Assembly: GCF_024256385.1 (NCBI RefSeq)
Contig: NZ_JAMLFW010000001.1
Span: forward strand, 1,054,001 to 1,118,000
Reading direction: 5' to 3'
From: Anatilimnocola floriformis
GTDB taxonomy: Bacteria > Planctomycetota > Planctomycetia > Pirellulales > Pirellulaceae
DNA: 64,000 bases
Below the pieces are notes generated by a model. That model was not told the origin of the DNA and did not search any database. It was given only the letters and a program-made list of their open reading frames with translations. The position numbers and the translations under genes were made by a program. Shown piece after piece: positions 1 to 8,735 of the stretch (the stretch's first letter is position 1; each line of letters begins with the position of its first letter).

Positions 1-272
1 ATCGTGCAGCGTATCTTTCCATTCGAATCAACGATTCTCGCATTCGAACGAGCGGGTTGATTCATCGGCATCACGACCAGCGCCCCGCTCCCATCGGCGA
101 GCTTGGTAAAGATGAACTCTCGTCCGCCCGCTTCCGCGTGAAGCGCTTCGCGCAACTGATGCTCCCAGTTGTTAGCGGCCGGCAATAGTGGCGTTTGGTC
201 CGGTTGCATTGCGCTGCAAAAAGTTGCTTCGTAAATCGCCCCCGCATTGTCAGTTTGCGGCGATTCCGTCAT
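1..272 (-). CDS. Hypothetical protein, N-terminal part only (runs off the window)
   Basis: Reading the minus strand from the ATG at 272-270, the frame stays open for 90 codons to the window edge, so only the N-terminus is visible. It begins MTESPQTDNAGAIYEATF and contains the segment NWEHQLREALHAEAGGREF. There is no signal peptide or membrane segment, and I recognise no family. It diverges from gatA, with 70 bp between the two start codons, so both promoters must lie there. The long open frame and ordinary soluble composition favour a real gene over the overlapping plus-strand ORF at 195-395, which has a low-complexity, Arg/Cys/Ser-rich composition. Confidence 0.5.
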   Translation of the reverse strand, partial: MTESPQTDNAGAIYEATFCSAMQPDQTPLLPAANNWEHQLREALHAEAGGREFIFTKLADGSGALVVMPMNQPARSNARIVDSNGKIRCT

Positions 273-342
273 TCTAGCGAGTGCTCTGCGCTTTACTTGA
301 AGACGCAGCTCGAAGATTGTCGCTCGAAGACTGAAGATAGCC

Positions 343-1902
343 ATGTCATTGTCCAACAACTCCATTCTCAATTCCACTGCGGCCGATCTGATTGAGTCGC
401 TGCGGTCCAAGAAGGTCTCGTCGGTCGAACTGACGACGGCCTATCTCGACCAGATCAAATCGCACGACGGCCAGATTCAAGCGTTCTTGCATGTCGATCG
501 CGACGCTGCTCTCGCCGCGGCGAAAGCCATCGATGACAAGCGGGCCGCGGGCAAGCCGGTGGGCAAACTCGCTGGCCTGCCGGTCGCGATCAAAGATGTG
601 ATTTGCACCGAAGGTGTGCGGACGACTTGTGCGAGCAAGATGCTGGAGAATTTTGTCCCGCCGTACGACGCGACGGTGACGAAAAAACTCAAGCAAGCCG
701 ATGCCGTGCTGATCGGCAAAACGAACATGGATGAGTTCGCGATGGGCGGCTCGACCGAGAACAGCGCGTTTCATCCGACGCGCAATCCCTGGGATGTCGC
801 TCGCGTGCCCGGCGGTAGCAGCGGCGGCGCGGCCGCGTGTCTGGCAGCTTCGATGGCGCCGCTGTCGATCGGCACCGATACCGGCGGTTCCATCCGTCAG
901 CCGGCGGCCTTTTGCGGCGTGAGCGGATTGAAGCCGACCTACGGCCGGGTGAGTCGCTACGGCTTGGTGGCGTTTGCCAGTTCGCTCGATCAGATCGGGC
1001 CGATGGGACACACCGCGCAAGACTGCGCGATCCTTTTGGAAGTTCTCGCCGGCCATTGCAAGAACGATTCGACCAGCGCCGACCTTCCCGCGCCGGCCTA
1101 CAGCGACGAAATCAACAAGCCGCTCGCCGGCTTGAAAATCGGCATCGTGAAAGAACATTTCGGCAGCGGCTTGAACAGCGAAATCGGTGCCGCCGTGCAA
1201 GCCGCCGTAAAGGTCTACGAATCGCTCGGCGCGAAGACGAAAGAAGTCTCGCTGCCACACAGCCAGTTCGGCATCGCGACTTATTACATCATTGCCCCTT
1301 GCGAAGCGAGCAGTAATCTCGCCCGCTACGACGGCGTGCATTACGGCTATCGTTGCGATGAGAAGTCGATGCTCGCCGAGCTCGCCGCCGAGAAAGCGGC
1401 GCTCGAAAAGAAGAACGACAAGGAAGGACTGCGTAAGCTCGACAATGCCTTGATCCGCCTTTATCGCCAGAGTCGCTCGGAAGGTTTCGGCCCGGAAGTG
1501 AAACGCCGCATCATGCTCGGCACGTTTGCCCTGAGCGCGGGCTACAGCGACAAGTTCTACGTGAAGGCTTTGCAGGTCCGCCGCCTGATCCGCGGCGACT
1601 ACGACGCCGCCTTCAAAGACGTCGACTTCATCCTCGGCCCAACCACGCCCTCGCCCGCCTTCAAGCTCGGCGAAAAGACCGACGATCCGCTGGCCATGTA
1701 CCTGGAAGACCTGTACACGGTCACCACCAACCTCGCCGGCATCCCCGGCATGAGCATCCCCTGCGGCTTCACCAGCGCCGGTCTGCCGATCGGCCTGCAA
1801 CTGCAAGGACGGCCCTTCGAGGAAGAATGCCTGCTCCGCGCCGCGCACGGTTTTCAACAAGCCACCGATTGGCACAACCGGCGACCAGCTTTGGTTAAGT
1901 AA
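343..1902 (+). CDS. gatA: Aspartyl/glutamyl-tRNA(Asn/Gln) amidotransferase subunit A
   Basis: Amidase-signature subunit of GatCAB. It hydrolyses glutamine and passes ammonia to GatB, which converts Glu-tRNA(Gln) and/or Asp-tRNA(Asn) to the amidated form in the cytoplasm. The 519-residue length is a little above the usual 480-490. The Ser-cisSer-Lys triad is visible: Lys84 in VAIKDV, Ser159 in PGGSSGG and Ser183 in TDTGGSIRQPA. The C-terminal PTTPSPAFKLGE and NLAGIPGMSIPCGF segments are typical. A toxin-antitoxin pair separates it from gatB, all on one strand with short gaps. No gatC was found in the window. The 525-aa antisense ORF over this gene is a shadow. Confidence 0.97.
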   Translation: MSLSNNSILNSTAADLIESLRSKKVSSVELTTAYLDQIKSHDGQIQAFLHVDRDAALAAAKAIDDKRAAGKPVGKLAGLPVAIKDVICTEGVRTTCASKMLENFVPPYDATVTKKLKQADAVLIGKTNMDEFAMGGSTENSAFHPTRNPWDVARVPGGSSGGAAACLAASMAPLSIGTDTGGSIRQPAAFCGVSGLKPTYGRVSRYGLVAFASSLDQIGPMGHTAQDCAILLEVLAGHCKNDSTSADLPAPAYSDEINKPLAGLKIGIVKEHFGSGLNSEIGAAVQAAVKVYESLGAKTKEVSLPHSQFGIATYYIIAPCEASSNLARYDGVHYGYRCDEKSMLAELAAEKAALEKKNDKEGLRKLDNALIRLYRQSRSEGFGPEVKRRIMLGTFALSAGYSDKFYVKALQVRRLIRGDYDAAFKDVDFILGPTTPSPAFKLGEKTDDPLAMYLEDLYTVTTNLAGIPGMSIPCGFTSAGLPIGLQLQGRPFEEECLLRAAHGFQQATDWHNRRPALVK

Positions 1903-1915
1903 TGGAGTTTCAGCA

Positions 1916-2164
1916 ATGACCAAAATCGAAGTCGAGCTCCCTGACGAACTATACCGGTCGGTATTAACACTCGCCGCTCAAACCGGCCGAGATCCTTCTG
2001 ATGTGGTTCGTGCTGCCATTCAAAATTATGAAGAAGTTAGTCAGCCAAAAGCTAAGCGGATGAGCATCAAAGACATTCCGCCGGGCCGGTCCTTGGGCAA
2101 AATTCTGAAGCCCTCCACGACACGCGAGGAGTTGCTGGAGGATTTTTTTGATGATCGGCATTGA
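1916..2164 (+). CDS. Ribbon-helix-helix-type antitoxin of a VapBC-like pair
   Basis: An 82-residue protein starting 13 bp after gatA. The N-terminus (IEVELPDELYRSVLTLAAQ, then DPSDVVRAAIQNYEE) has the beta strand plus two helices of ribbon-helix-helix DNA-binding antitoxins. The tail (SLGKILKPSTTREELLEDF) would be the toxin-wrapping part. It overlaps the PIN-domain gene by 14 bp, the usual coupling of an antitoxin to its toxin. By analogy with VapB/CopG proteins it should repress its own promoter and neutralise the toxin. The RHH assignment rests on pattern recognition; the pairing with a PIN gene makes the antitoxin role likely. Confidence 0.75.
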   Translation: MTKIEVELPDELYRSVLTLAAQTGRDPSDVVRAAIQNYEEVSQPKAKRMSIKDIPPGRSLGKILKPSTTREELLEDFFDDRH

Positions 2165-2576
2165 TACGAATATCCTGATCGCCTGCGAAGTTCCGGAGCA
2201 TCCAGCCTTTCACCAAGTCCATGCTTTCTTTGATCGAGAGATCGACGCTGGAATTGGCTTCGCGATCGCACCGCAGGTGATTGCAGAGTTTATTCACGCC
2301 GTGACCGACCCGAAACGATTCGCACAGCCCTTGTCGGTTTTGGAGGCTGTGGAACGAGCCGAGATTTGGCAGAACTCATTAGAAACAACGATTGTCGGAG
2401 TTGATGTACGCGCGTTCGAGCTGTTTTTTGAATGGATGCGAGTCCACCGGTTAGGGCGGAAACGAGTTCTCGATACCATGCTCGCAGCGACTTATTCCGC
2501 CCACGGTATTGCCCGAATCGCGACCCTCAACTGTAGCGACTTTCAAGTATTCGATGCATTTGAATTTGCTCTTTGA
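2151..2576 (+). CDS. vapC: PIN-domain ribonuclease toxin, VapC family
   Basis: A 141-residue PIN-domain protein, the usual VapC length. VapC toxins are Mg-dependent RNases that often cut tRNA or rRNA. Acidic active-site positions are visible: Asp5 in MIGIDTNIL, a Glu in VIAEFIHAV, Asp in KRVLDTMLAATY and a C-terminal Asp in LNCSDF. The ATG at 2151 is preceded at a good distance by GGAG (2137-2140), so it is preferred over the TTG at 2148. The gene overlaps the antitoxin and ends 17 bp before the gatB start. Its place between gatA and gatB ties its transcription to an essential operon. Confidence 0.85.
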   Translation: MIGIDTNILIACEVPEHPAFHQVHAFFDREIDAGIGFAIAPQVIAEFIHAVTDPKRFAQPLSVLEAVERAEIWQNSLETTIVGVDVRAFELFFEWMRVHRLGRKRVLDTMLAATYSAHGIARIATLNCSDFQVFDAFEFAL

Positions 2577-2593
2577 GTAGAAGTTTTAGAGAA

Positions 2594-4069
2594 ATGTCTG
2601 AATACAAATACGATTTGATCATCGGCCTCGAAACGCACGTTCAGCTGCAGACGAAGACCAAGCTCTTCTGCCGCTGCAGCACGAAGTTTGGCGCCGATCC
2701 GAATACGCAGACTTGCCCCGTGTGCATCGGTATGCCGGGGAGTTTGCCGGTGATGAATCGCGAAGCCTTTCAGCTTGCGCTGAAGACTGCGATCGCACTG
2801 AACTGCGAGATCCCCGAGTTCACCAAGTGGGACCGCAAGAACTATTACTATCCCGACTTGCCGAAGGGTTATCAGATCAGTCAGTTCGATCTGCCGATGT
2901 CGCAAAACGGTTGGCTGGATATTCAGGACTCGAAGGGCGAGTTCGAGCCGAAGCGAGTCGGCATCATTCGCGCTCACTTGGAAGAAGACGCCGGCAAGAG
3001 CTTGCATGACGAAGCTCACGGCAAGAGCGACACGCGCATCGATCTCAACCGCACCGGTACGCCGCTGCTCGAGATCGTCAGCCATCCTGACATGCGCAGC
3101 CCCAAGGAAGCGCGGGCTTATCTGACGGAATTGAAGCTGATGCTCACGTATCTCGGCACGAGTGACTGCAACATGCAGGAAGGCTCGCTGCGCGTCGATG
3201 CCAACGTGAACATTCACATTCACCTGCCCGACGGCTCGAAGATCGCCACGCCGATCGTCGAGATCAAGAATCTCAACAGCTTCCGCTTCATCGAACGGGC
3301 GCTGGCTTACGAAGGACAACGGCAGTACAAGGCGTGGCAAGAAACGAAGCAGACGATCAAAGACGCGCCAAAGCGAACCGTCGGTTGGGATGATGCTCGC
3401 GGCATCACACTCTCACAGCGCGAAAAAGAAGACTCGGCCGACTATCGCTACTTCCCCGATCCCGACTTGGCTCCCGTCATCACGCCGAAGGCCGAGACGG
3501 AAAAGGTCCGCTCGTCGCTGTGCGAGCTCCCCGCCGCGATCCGCAAACGGCTCGAAGGAACCTACGGCGTGACGGCCTACGACAGCGACGTCATCGTCAT
3601 TCAAGGCCGACCGCTGGTCGATTACTTCGAAGAGGTCGCCAAGGCATCGGCTGACGGCAAGAAGTCGGCCAACTGGGTCACGCAAGAAGTCCTCCGCGTG
3701 CTGAACGAACAAGGCGGCGACATCCAGTCGTTCCGCCTCCGCCCCCCTGCCCTGGCCGAACTCGTGAAGCTCGTCATCAGCGGCGACATCGAAATCACCC
3801 GCGCGAAAGAAGTCTTCAACGACATGGTCGCCAACGACCGCACCGCGCCGCAATCGATGCAGGTCCTCGGCATTCAAAAGGTTGACCTCAGCGAACTCGA
3901 AGCCATCTGCAAAGAACTCGTTGCCGCGAATCCCAAGATCGTCGCCGACGTAAAGGGGGGCAAAGCCCAAGCCGTCGGTTCCCTCCTCGGCCAGGCGAAG
4001 AAACGGAATCCGAACGCGAACCCGAACGACGTGCGGCGAATTTGCCTGGAGATCATTGAGAAGATGTAG
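2594..4069 (+). CDS. gatB: Aspartyl/glutamyl-tRNA(Asn/Gln) amidotransferase subunit B
   Basis: The tRNA-binding, kinase/transamidase subunit of GatCAB, 491 residues, a normal length. It opens with the signature [16 protein letters not shown] and has the zinc-site cysteines CRC and TCPVC, the [20 protein letters not shown] block and the C-terminal YqeY-like tail ([18 protein letters not shown]). The frame also allows a TTG at 2573 overlapping vapC, but MSEYKYDL at 2594 aligns with the family start. It is co-directional with gatA through the inserted TA pair. Together with the aspS type in this window it supports an indirect route to Asn-tRNA and/or Gln-tRNA. Confidence 0.96.
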   Translation: MSEYKYDLIIGLETHVQLQTKTKLFCRCSTKFGADPNTQTCPVCIGMPGSLPVMNREAFQLALKTAIALNCEIPEFTKWDRKNYYYPDLPKGYQISQFDLPMSQNGWLDIQDSKGEFEPKRVGIIRAHLEEDAGKSLHDEAHGKSDTRIDLNRTGTPLLEIVSHPDMRSPKEARAYLTELKLMLTYLGTSDCNMQEGSLRVDANVNIHIHLPDGSKIATPIVEIKNLNSFRFIERALAYEGQRQYKAWQETKQTIKDAPKRTVGWDDARGITLSQREKEDSADYRYFPDPDLAPVITPKAETEKVRSSLCELPAAIRKRLEGTYGVTAYDSDVIVIQGRPLVDYFEEVAKASADGKKSANWVTQEVLRVLNEQGGDIQSFRLRPPALAELVKLVISGDIEITRAKEVFNDMVANDRTAPQSMQVLGIQKVDLSELEAICKELVAANPKIVADVKGGKAQAVGSLLGQAKKRNPNANPNDVRRICLEIIEKM

Positions 4070-4109
4070 TTGCTGAGTGGTAGAATGGCGCTGAGTCGGA
4101 GAGTAGAAA

Positions 4110-4715
4110 ATGTCCAGCGCACCGCAGCGAAAATTTACCATCGCCGAGTATCTCGCCCGCGAAGAGCGGTCGGAGATCAAGCATGAATATTCTCGCGGCG
4201 AAATCTTCGCGATGTCCGGCGGCAGTCATGAGCACGCGGTGATTGCGGGGAATATCTTCTTTCATTTACGACAAGCACTTGCAGGCAAGGGTTGCCGCCC
4301 ATTTTCTAGCGAGCAAAGAGTTTTTGTTTCTGCCGATGACCTCGACACCTACCCCGACACATCGGTGGTCTGCGGCGAAATACAGTTCGCTGAACTAGAC
4401 CCGAATGCGATTATCAATCCACTCGCGATTGTTGAAGTTCTGTCACCTTCAACGGCAAACTACGATCGCGGCCAAAAATTCGAATCCTATCGACGGCTGG
4501 AAAGCTTACGAGAGTATCTCACTGTTGATCAATTCGCGGCGCGGGTGGAATGTTTCTCGCGAGACTCCGCAGGCAATTGGAAGTTCAATCCCGTTTCCGG
4601 GATCGACGGCGAGATCGCGCTTCCCGCTTTAGGCTGCTCGCTCAAGCTCAAAGATATCTACGAAAACATCAAATTCCCGCAGAAACAAATTCGCGGTAGC
4701 ATCACATCCGAATGA
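4110..4715 (+). CDS. Uma2 family (DUF820) PD-(D/E)XK nuclease-like protein
   Basis: A 201-residue Uma2 protein. Family features in order: FTIAEYLAREERSEIKHEYSRGEIF at the N-terminus, a putative active-site Asp in DTYPDTSVV, Glu in AIVEVLSPST and Lys in DRGQKFESYRR, followed by REYLTVD. All three positions expected of a PD-(D/E)XK core are present, so it may be an active nuclease; the cellular role of Uma2 is not established. This copy belongs to a different subgroup from the three further downstream, since it lacks their [14 protein letters not shown] leader. It starts 40 bp after gatB and overlaps the next gene by ATGA. Confidence 0.85.
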   Translation: MSSAPQRKFTIAEYLAREERSEIKHEYSRGEIFAMSGGSHEHAVIAGNIFFHLRQALAGKGCRPFSSEQRVFVSADDLDTYPDTSVVCGEIQFAELDPNAIINPLAIVEVLSPSTANYDRGQKFESYRRLESLREYLTVDQFAARVECFSRDSAGNWKFNPVSGIDGEIALPALGCSLKLKDIYENIKFPQKQIRGSITSE

Positions 4716-6331
4716 CTGACACTCCTTTGAACGAACGACTCACCGCTCTCCTCTCCGATCTGCGCAGCGGCGCGGAGCTTTCGCCGCAGGATGCTGCGCG
4801 CAGCATGAAACGCGCCGGTTGGCTCGCTGAAGAACCGCGCGAGCAGTGGCCTGCTTTTTTTCAAGCGGTTTGCGAACTGGAACTGCCGCTGCCAGCACAC
4901 ACCGATCGGTTGCTGAGCGGCGCGATTGCGGCGCTCGTGCAACAGCGGCGGCAGGCCCTTTCGAGCGGCACCAAGTTGGAATGTCTCGATGCCGATCCGA
5001 TTTTGCTAAAAGTGCTGCAGCAACTTTATTTGCAGTTGCCGAATCGGAGCGGGGCGAAGGCGCCAATCCTCACCTGGCTGGCGGCGAGCGGCGAGGAGAA
5101 CCAGCTGGAGTTACTTGTCACGTTGCTCTTGGACGATCCGCCGGATGACGAACAGCAGGTTGCCCTCGCGCTCAGTCCGTTGTTTTTGAAACGGGCGTTG
5201 CCGGCGAATGCGATCTTTCCACGGCTGTTTGCAGCCATCGACAAGCCGCAACTCGCGGCCGCGGTGATTGACCTGGCGAACTTTTTGTTCCGCGAGCAAC
5301 TCGTTGACGAGCATCCAGGTAAGGCGATGGCGGGGTTGCTCATTCAACTGCTCGGTTCGCTCACGCATTCGCTCGGAGTGCTCGAAGAACGTCCCGAAGA
5401 ATTCGCCGAAACGCCGCAGCAACTCGGCAAGCGTGTGGCGCACAGTGTTTCGCTCGCTGTTTCGCTCTGCGATGCGCTGGCGCTGATCGGCGACACAGAT
5501 GCGATTCCCAAATTGCATCAAGCGCTCAGTCTGTCGCATCGTCGCGTGCGAACCGAAGCCGCCGCAGCGCTCGTGCGCTTCGGCGAGAAAGCCGGTGAAG
5601 ATGCGCTGATCGAACTCGCCGCCGAACCTGTCGCGCGATTGCGGGTGCTCGCCTATGGCGACGAATTGAAACTTACCGCCAAGATTCCACCGCAGCATCG
5701 CACGCCCGCCGCGCGGGCGGAGTCGGAACTTGTGGTATGGCTGGCCGAGCCGACGCAGTTCGGTGTGCCGCCGACTCAACTCGAGCTCGTCGATCACCGC
5801 CGACAACATTGGCCTGGATATACGGGCGAGATCGACTGTTATCTCTTTCGCTTCTCCTACCATCTCACGCTTGAGGACGGCAAGCAGCGATCGTACAGCA
5901 ACGTCGGCATCGCCGGCCCGCTCGCGCATGCCTTCACGGCCGATCTGGCCGATTTGCCGCCGGACGACATTTACGCAGCCTTCGCCGGTTGGCAAGCGGA
6001 GCACGAAGACATCAAGCAATACGACGTGGCCCGTTTGAGCAAAGCCGAGCAACTCGAAGTCGTCCGTCTGCAGCGACGATTGCATGATGCGGGATACACC
6101 GATATCGAGCCCCAGCAGATGGGCTATTTCTTCGGCGAGAAGGCGTTGCTGGCCACGGCTACGCGCGACGGCGCTGCGGGTGTTGCCGTCGCCGACTTTG
6201 AGGACATTTCGTTTTATCCCGCCCGCCAGCCGCGCCGTTCGCTCGGCATCGAAGAGGCTTATGCCATTTATAAGGGGCGCAAACTACTGCGGGCGTTTAA
6301 TCAGCCGCCGCACCCTGCCCCGCCGGTTTGA
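4712..6331 (+). CDS. HEAT-repeat-like hypothetical protein
   Basis: A 539-residue soluble protein with no signal peptide. The first half is helical and Leu/Ala rich, with repeats typical of HEAT scaffolds (for example IPKLHQALSLSHRRVRTEAAAALVRFG). The second half (ELVDHRRQHWPGYTGEIDCYLFRFSYHL onward) is a separate mixed domain ending in IEEAYAIYKGRKLLRAF that I do not recognise. HEAT repeats usually mediate protein contacts. The start codon overlaps the stop of the upstream Uma2 gene (ATGA), which implies translational coupling. Function unknown. Confidence 0.75.
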   Translation: MTDTPLNERLTALLSDLRSGAELSPQDAARSMKRAGWLAEEPREQWPAFFQAVCELELPLPAHTDRLLSGAIAALVQQRRQALSSGTKLECLDADPILLKVLQQLYLQLPNRSGAKAPILTWLAASGEENQLELLVTLLLDDPPDDEQQVALALSPLFLKRALPANAIFPRLFAAIDKPQLAAAVIDLANFLFREQLVDEHPGKAMAGLLIQLLGSLTHSLGVLEERPEEFAETPQQLGKRVAHSVSLAVSLCDALALIGDTDAIPKLHQALSLSHRRVRTEAAAALVRFGEKAGEDALIELAAEPVARLRVLAYGDELKLTAKIPPQHRTPAARAESELVVWLAEPTQFGVPPTQLELVDHRRQHWPGYTGEIDCYLFRFSYHLTLEDGKQRSYSNVGIAGPLAHAFTADLADLPPDDIYAAFAGWQAEHEDIKQYDVARLSKAEQLEVVRLQRRLHDAGYTDIEPQQMGYFFGEKALLATATRDGAAGVAVADFEDISFYPARQPRRSLGIEEAYAIYKGRKLLRAFNQPPHPAPPV

Positions 6332-6389
6332 CGGACCTGAAATCGTGTCCTGCGGTTACGTGGGCTTGTAATGCGCCCACACGCTCCTG

Positions 6390-6412
6390 CGTCTTTCGCT
6401 CCGCGAAAGAAC
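6390..6412. repeat. Short palindrome CTTTCGC-TCC-GCGAAAG
   Basis: Seven-bp perfect arms around a 3-nt loop, just before the small gene at 6437. The same palindrome read from the other strand (loop GGA) occurs at 57943-57961. This looks like one member of a dispersed intergenic repeat family, and it argues that the upstream ATG at 6371 is not the start of the following gene. Confidence 0.55.
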
Positions 6413-6436
6413 GTCTCCGCGGCCAAGGAACTCGTC

Positions 6437-6688
6437 ATGTCGATCGGCACCTCACTCGAAGCACCTCCGGCTCCGGCAGCACCGTTCATCGATCGCCGCC
6501 AGAACAACGGCGACTCAGCGGTGGCAGGCCGCGAACGTCGCCAGTTCACTAACAGCCACGATGAACTTTCGCCCGACGCTCGTGACCTGGCCAATGCAAT
6601 CGACGGCTACAAGCTGATGCATCGCCGCCGGTTCATCACGTTCGAAGAAATGCTGAACGTGGTGAAATCGTTGGGCTATCACAAATAA
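6437..6688 (+). CDS. Small conserved hypothetical protein
   Basis: An 83-residue protein. The N-terminal half is Pro/Ala rich and probably disordered, and carries a basic patch (GRERRQFTNSHDELSPDAR). The C-terminus (AIDGYKLMHRRRFITFEEM then LNVVKSLGYHK) is strongly patterned and looks like the conserved core. I recall this C-terminal motif from planctomycete proteins of unknown function, but that cannot be checked here. The ATG at 6437 is preferred over 6371 because the extra 22 residues are encoded by a palindromic intergenic repeat. Function unknown. Confidence 0.65.
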   Translation: MSIGTSLEAPPAPAAPFIDRRQNNGDSAVAGRERRQFTNSHDELSPDARDLANAIDGYKLMHRRRFITFEEMLNVVKSLGYHK

Positions 6689-6748
6689 GTGTAGTCAGTG
6701 TAGTCGCCACACTCCGTGTGGCGTTCCCACGCGGCGCGTGAAGACTAC
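6689..6748. repeat. Nested inverted repeat, possible bidirectional terminator
   Basis: Between two convergent genes. GTGTAGTC near 6698 is answered by GACTACAC at about 6741-6748, and inside lies a hairpin GCCACAC-TCC-GTGTGGC. The segment CACGCGGCGCGTGAAGACTACAC resembles CACGCGGAGCGTGATGACTGCAC at 62928-62951, so this is probably a dispersed repeat that also ends transcription. No T-run follows the stem. Confidence 0.45.
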
Positions 6749-7215
6749 ACTTCGCGCAGCATCTGCCGAATCGCACCCAGGTGATATGCCGTGTGCGCCG
6801 CGCTGGCGAAGGTTCCCGTCAGCATCATCTCGTTCCACTCGGTATATCGCGGCGCTCGCTCCAAAATCTCGGCCGCATTCTTCTCGAGTTTGCCGAGCAA
6901 CTCTTGCCACTCCGCATCATTGACGCGTTCTAGTTTCCACGCCGCGTTCCAATCGGCGCCGGCAAACGAGTTTTCCCCCTGCAGCGCTCGATTCAGCAAT
7001 TCCCAGCCGAACAGCACGTGATTGGCGTGCGACACAATCGGCTTGCGCCCAGGCCCGGGCGGTTTCGAAGCTTGTTCCGCGCTCAATTCCTGCAGCGTAG
7101 CCACCATCCCCGGCTCACCGCCATTCAGCAGAAAGCCGCCATGCTTTTCTGCGTGGAACATCGTCTCCTTGAGGAGTGTCCGTAGGCTTTGCGATACCAG
7201 AGTTGCTAATTCCAC
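6745..7215 (-). CDS. DinB-like four-helix-bundle metalloenzyme
   Basis: A 156-residue protein of the DinB/YfiT-like superfamily, which includes metal-dependent thiol transferases and many uncharacterised stress proteins. Histidines that would bind the metal lie in HAEKHGG, SHANHVLFGWELLNRAL and HTAYHLGAIRQML, the last being the typical C-terminal HxxxHxGxxR pattern. The length is normal. It is soluble and has no clear operon partner; it ends against the small plus-strand gene at 6688 and starts 15 bp before the end of the HEAT/heme gene. Substrate unknown. Confidence 0.8.
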   Translation of the reverse strand: MELATLVSQSLRTLLKETMFHAEKHGGFLLNGGEPGMVATLQELSAEQASKPPGPGRKPIVSHANHVLFGWELLNRALQGENSFAGADWNAAWKLERVNDAEWQELLGKLEKNAAEILERAPRYTEWNEMMLTGTFASAAHTAYHLGAIRQMLREV

Positions 7216-7230
7216 GGTCTCTCCTCAGGA

Positions 7231-8619
7231 TCAATCCAGGATCGAAGGCTTTGTCAGTCGCCTGATTTTTTGAGCGATAGGCGCAGATGTCAACTTGAGG
7301 GGCGGCGCTTCCACTTGCATTTCGCGCAGCGCGAACAACACGCCTTCTTGCAGGAGGCTCGCCGGCTCAATTTTTAGATTGAGGTTCTGCTGCTTGCGAG
7401 CCTGCTGCAACGCGATTTCTTCGGGAGTTGCCCGCCGTTCGCGCAAGATGTAATCAAACCGTTGTTCAGCCGGCCAATTTCCCGGATTGGTTACGGGTTG
7501 CATCACCGAAAAATCTTGGCGCAGGTAAGTGATGTCGGCCCGCACCAAGAGGCCGGCAGAATTGTCGTAATAGACGAACTCGGGAATTTTCTTGCCGGGA
7601 GTCGGCACCGACCTGCGGAACGGGTCGTTGTGCGAATAAGAAGGAGCATGACAAAGGACGCAGTTGCGGAAGTGATTGACTTTGACGAGTTCCTTGACGA
7701 AATGTCCACTCGATCCGCCCTCAACCTTCTCGATCGGGAGCGAGGGGTCGGGTTCGCGTAACAGTGCGGTGAGTTCCGGCCCCAATTCTTTCAGTTTCAA
7801 GGCTGCGATCGCTTCCGCAGCATGATCTACGACGGGCTTCCACGGCCATTGCAGTCCCCCCAGCAAAACGTCTTGATACTCGTTTGCCGGGCGAGTCGCG
7901 AGCGCGGCCAGAGCGTTTTCGCGGACTTGCGGAGCGAGATCAAAAACCGCACGTTTCGCGAGCGCCTGGCTGGACTCCTTGCCTGGGATCTCCGCCAGTT
8001 TCTCCACAAGCAACAAGCGGATCGGAGTGGCTTCTACCTGCAACATCTGTACGAGCGCAGGAACGCAGTCAGGTTGCTGCCAGTCGGCCTCGGTCTGCCG
8101 GATTTTCGATTTGGCGTTGAGTCGGTCCCTGACAAACTTAACGTCAACAACTCCGTCTCGTTTCTGGTTCAAATAACTTCGCAACTCGATTGAAGCGGCC
8201 GCCATCAAGACCGCTTGTGGCTTCTCCAGGTACACATTCAAACCGTGCTGCCAGGGTAAGGCAGTCAACTGCGGCTTGTTCAGACGCACTGCAGTTTGTT
8301 GCAGAATCTGGAAGCCGACGTCATTCGATACCTGAATGCCGGCGACCTGGTCGACACTTTCCAGCTTCCCCTTGATCCGCAAGGCTTCGCTGCGATCGAA
8401 GCCCAATTCGGGAACCAGCTGCAATTCTGTGCGCAGATCCTCTTCCGAGGATGTGTCTCGCCGCTTGATGGATGGCGCTGCCGCAGGAGCGGCCTGAGCT
8501 GCGCTATCGGCTTTGTTTTGTGCCCTCAACGACGAACGAAACGTAGGTGCGTAAAAGGCAACTACCAAAGCCATGCTGAAGCGAAAGACACTGCGTACCC
8601 GAAGCAAAAAGTTCGGCAT
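7231..8619 (-). CDS. Exported HEAT-repeat protein with a c-type heme motif (copy 1)
   Basis: A 462-residue secreted protein. The chosen ATG gives a signal-like N-terminus (MPNFLLRVRSVFRFSMALVV); the longer ORF start overlaps the upstream paralogue and is rejected. Residues about 180-290 form HEAT-like repeats (AVFDLAPQVRENALAALATR). A heme-attachment motif CVLCH sits at 320-324 in KVNHFRNCVLCHAPS. The C-terminal part (DITYLRQDFSVMQPV, FDYILRERRATPEEI) is shared with the tandem paralogue at 8736-10055. One CxxCH suggests a periplasmic monoheme electron carrier or sensor on a helical scaffold. Function unknown. Confidence 0.8.
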   Translation of the reverse strand: MPNFLLRVRSVFRFSMALVVAFYAPTFRSSLRAQNKADSAAQAAPAAAPSIKRRDTSSEEDLRTELQLVPELGFDRSEALRIKGKLESVDQVAGIQVSNDVGFQILQQTAVRLNKPQLTALPWQHGLNVYLEKPQAVLMAAASIELRSYLNQKRDGVVDVKFVRDRLNAKSKIRQTEADWQQPDCVPALVQMLQVEATPIRLLLVEKLAEIPGKESSQALAKRAVFDLAPQVRENALAALATRPANEYQDVLLGGLQWPWKPVVDHAAEAIAALKLKELGPELTALLREPDPSLPIEKVEGGSSGHFVKELVKVNHFRNCVLCHAPSYSHNDPFRRSVPTPGKKIPEFVYYDNSAGLLVRADITYLRQDFSVMQPVTNPGNWPAEQRFDYILRERRATPEEIALQQARKQQNLNLKIEPASLLQEGVLFALREMQVEAPPLKLTSAPIAQKIRRLTKPSILD

Positions 8620-8735
8620 CGTACCGCTCCTCTGTCGTAGCCCCTTCGGCAATGATAAGGCTCGCAACCGACTCGCACCAGTTTTTTTCGCTTGGCCCGA
8701 TCGGTTGTTATGAGACGCCGATCGCTCACCATTCA

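Noticed and set aside
195-395. 66-aa ORF before gatA
   Set aside because: Overlaps the start of gatA and the divergent minus-strand frame; low-quality composition.
346-1923. 525-aa ORF antisense to gatA
   Set aside because: It lies fully over the clear gatA reading frame and its translation is basic and repetitive, as expected for a third-codon-position shadow in GC-rich DNA.
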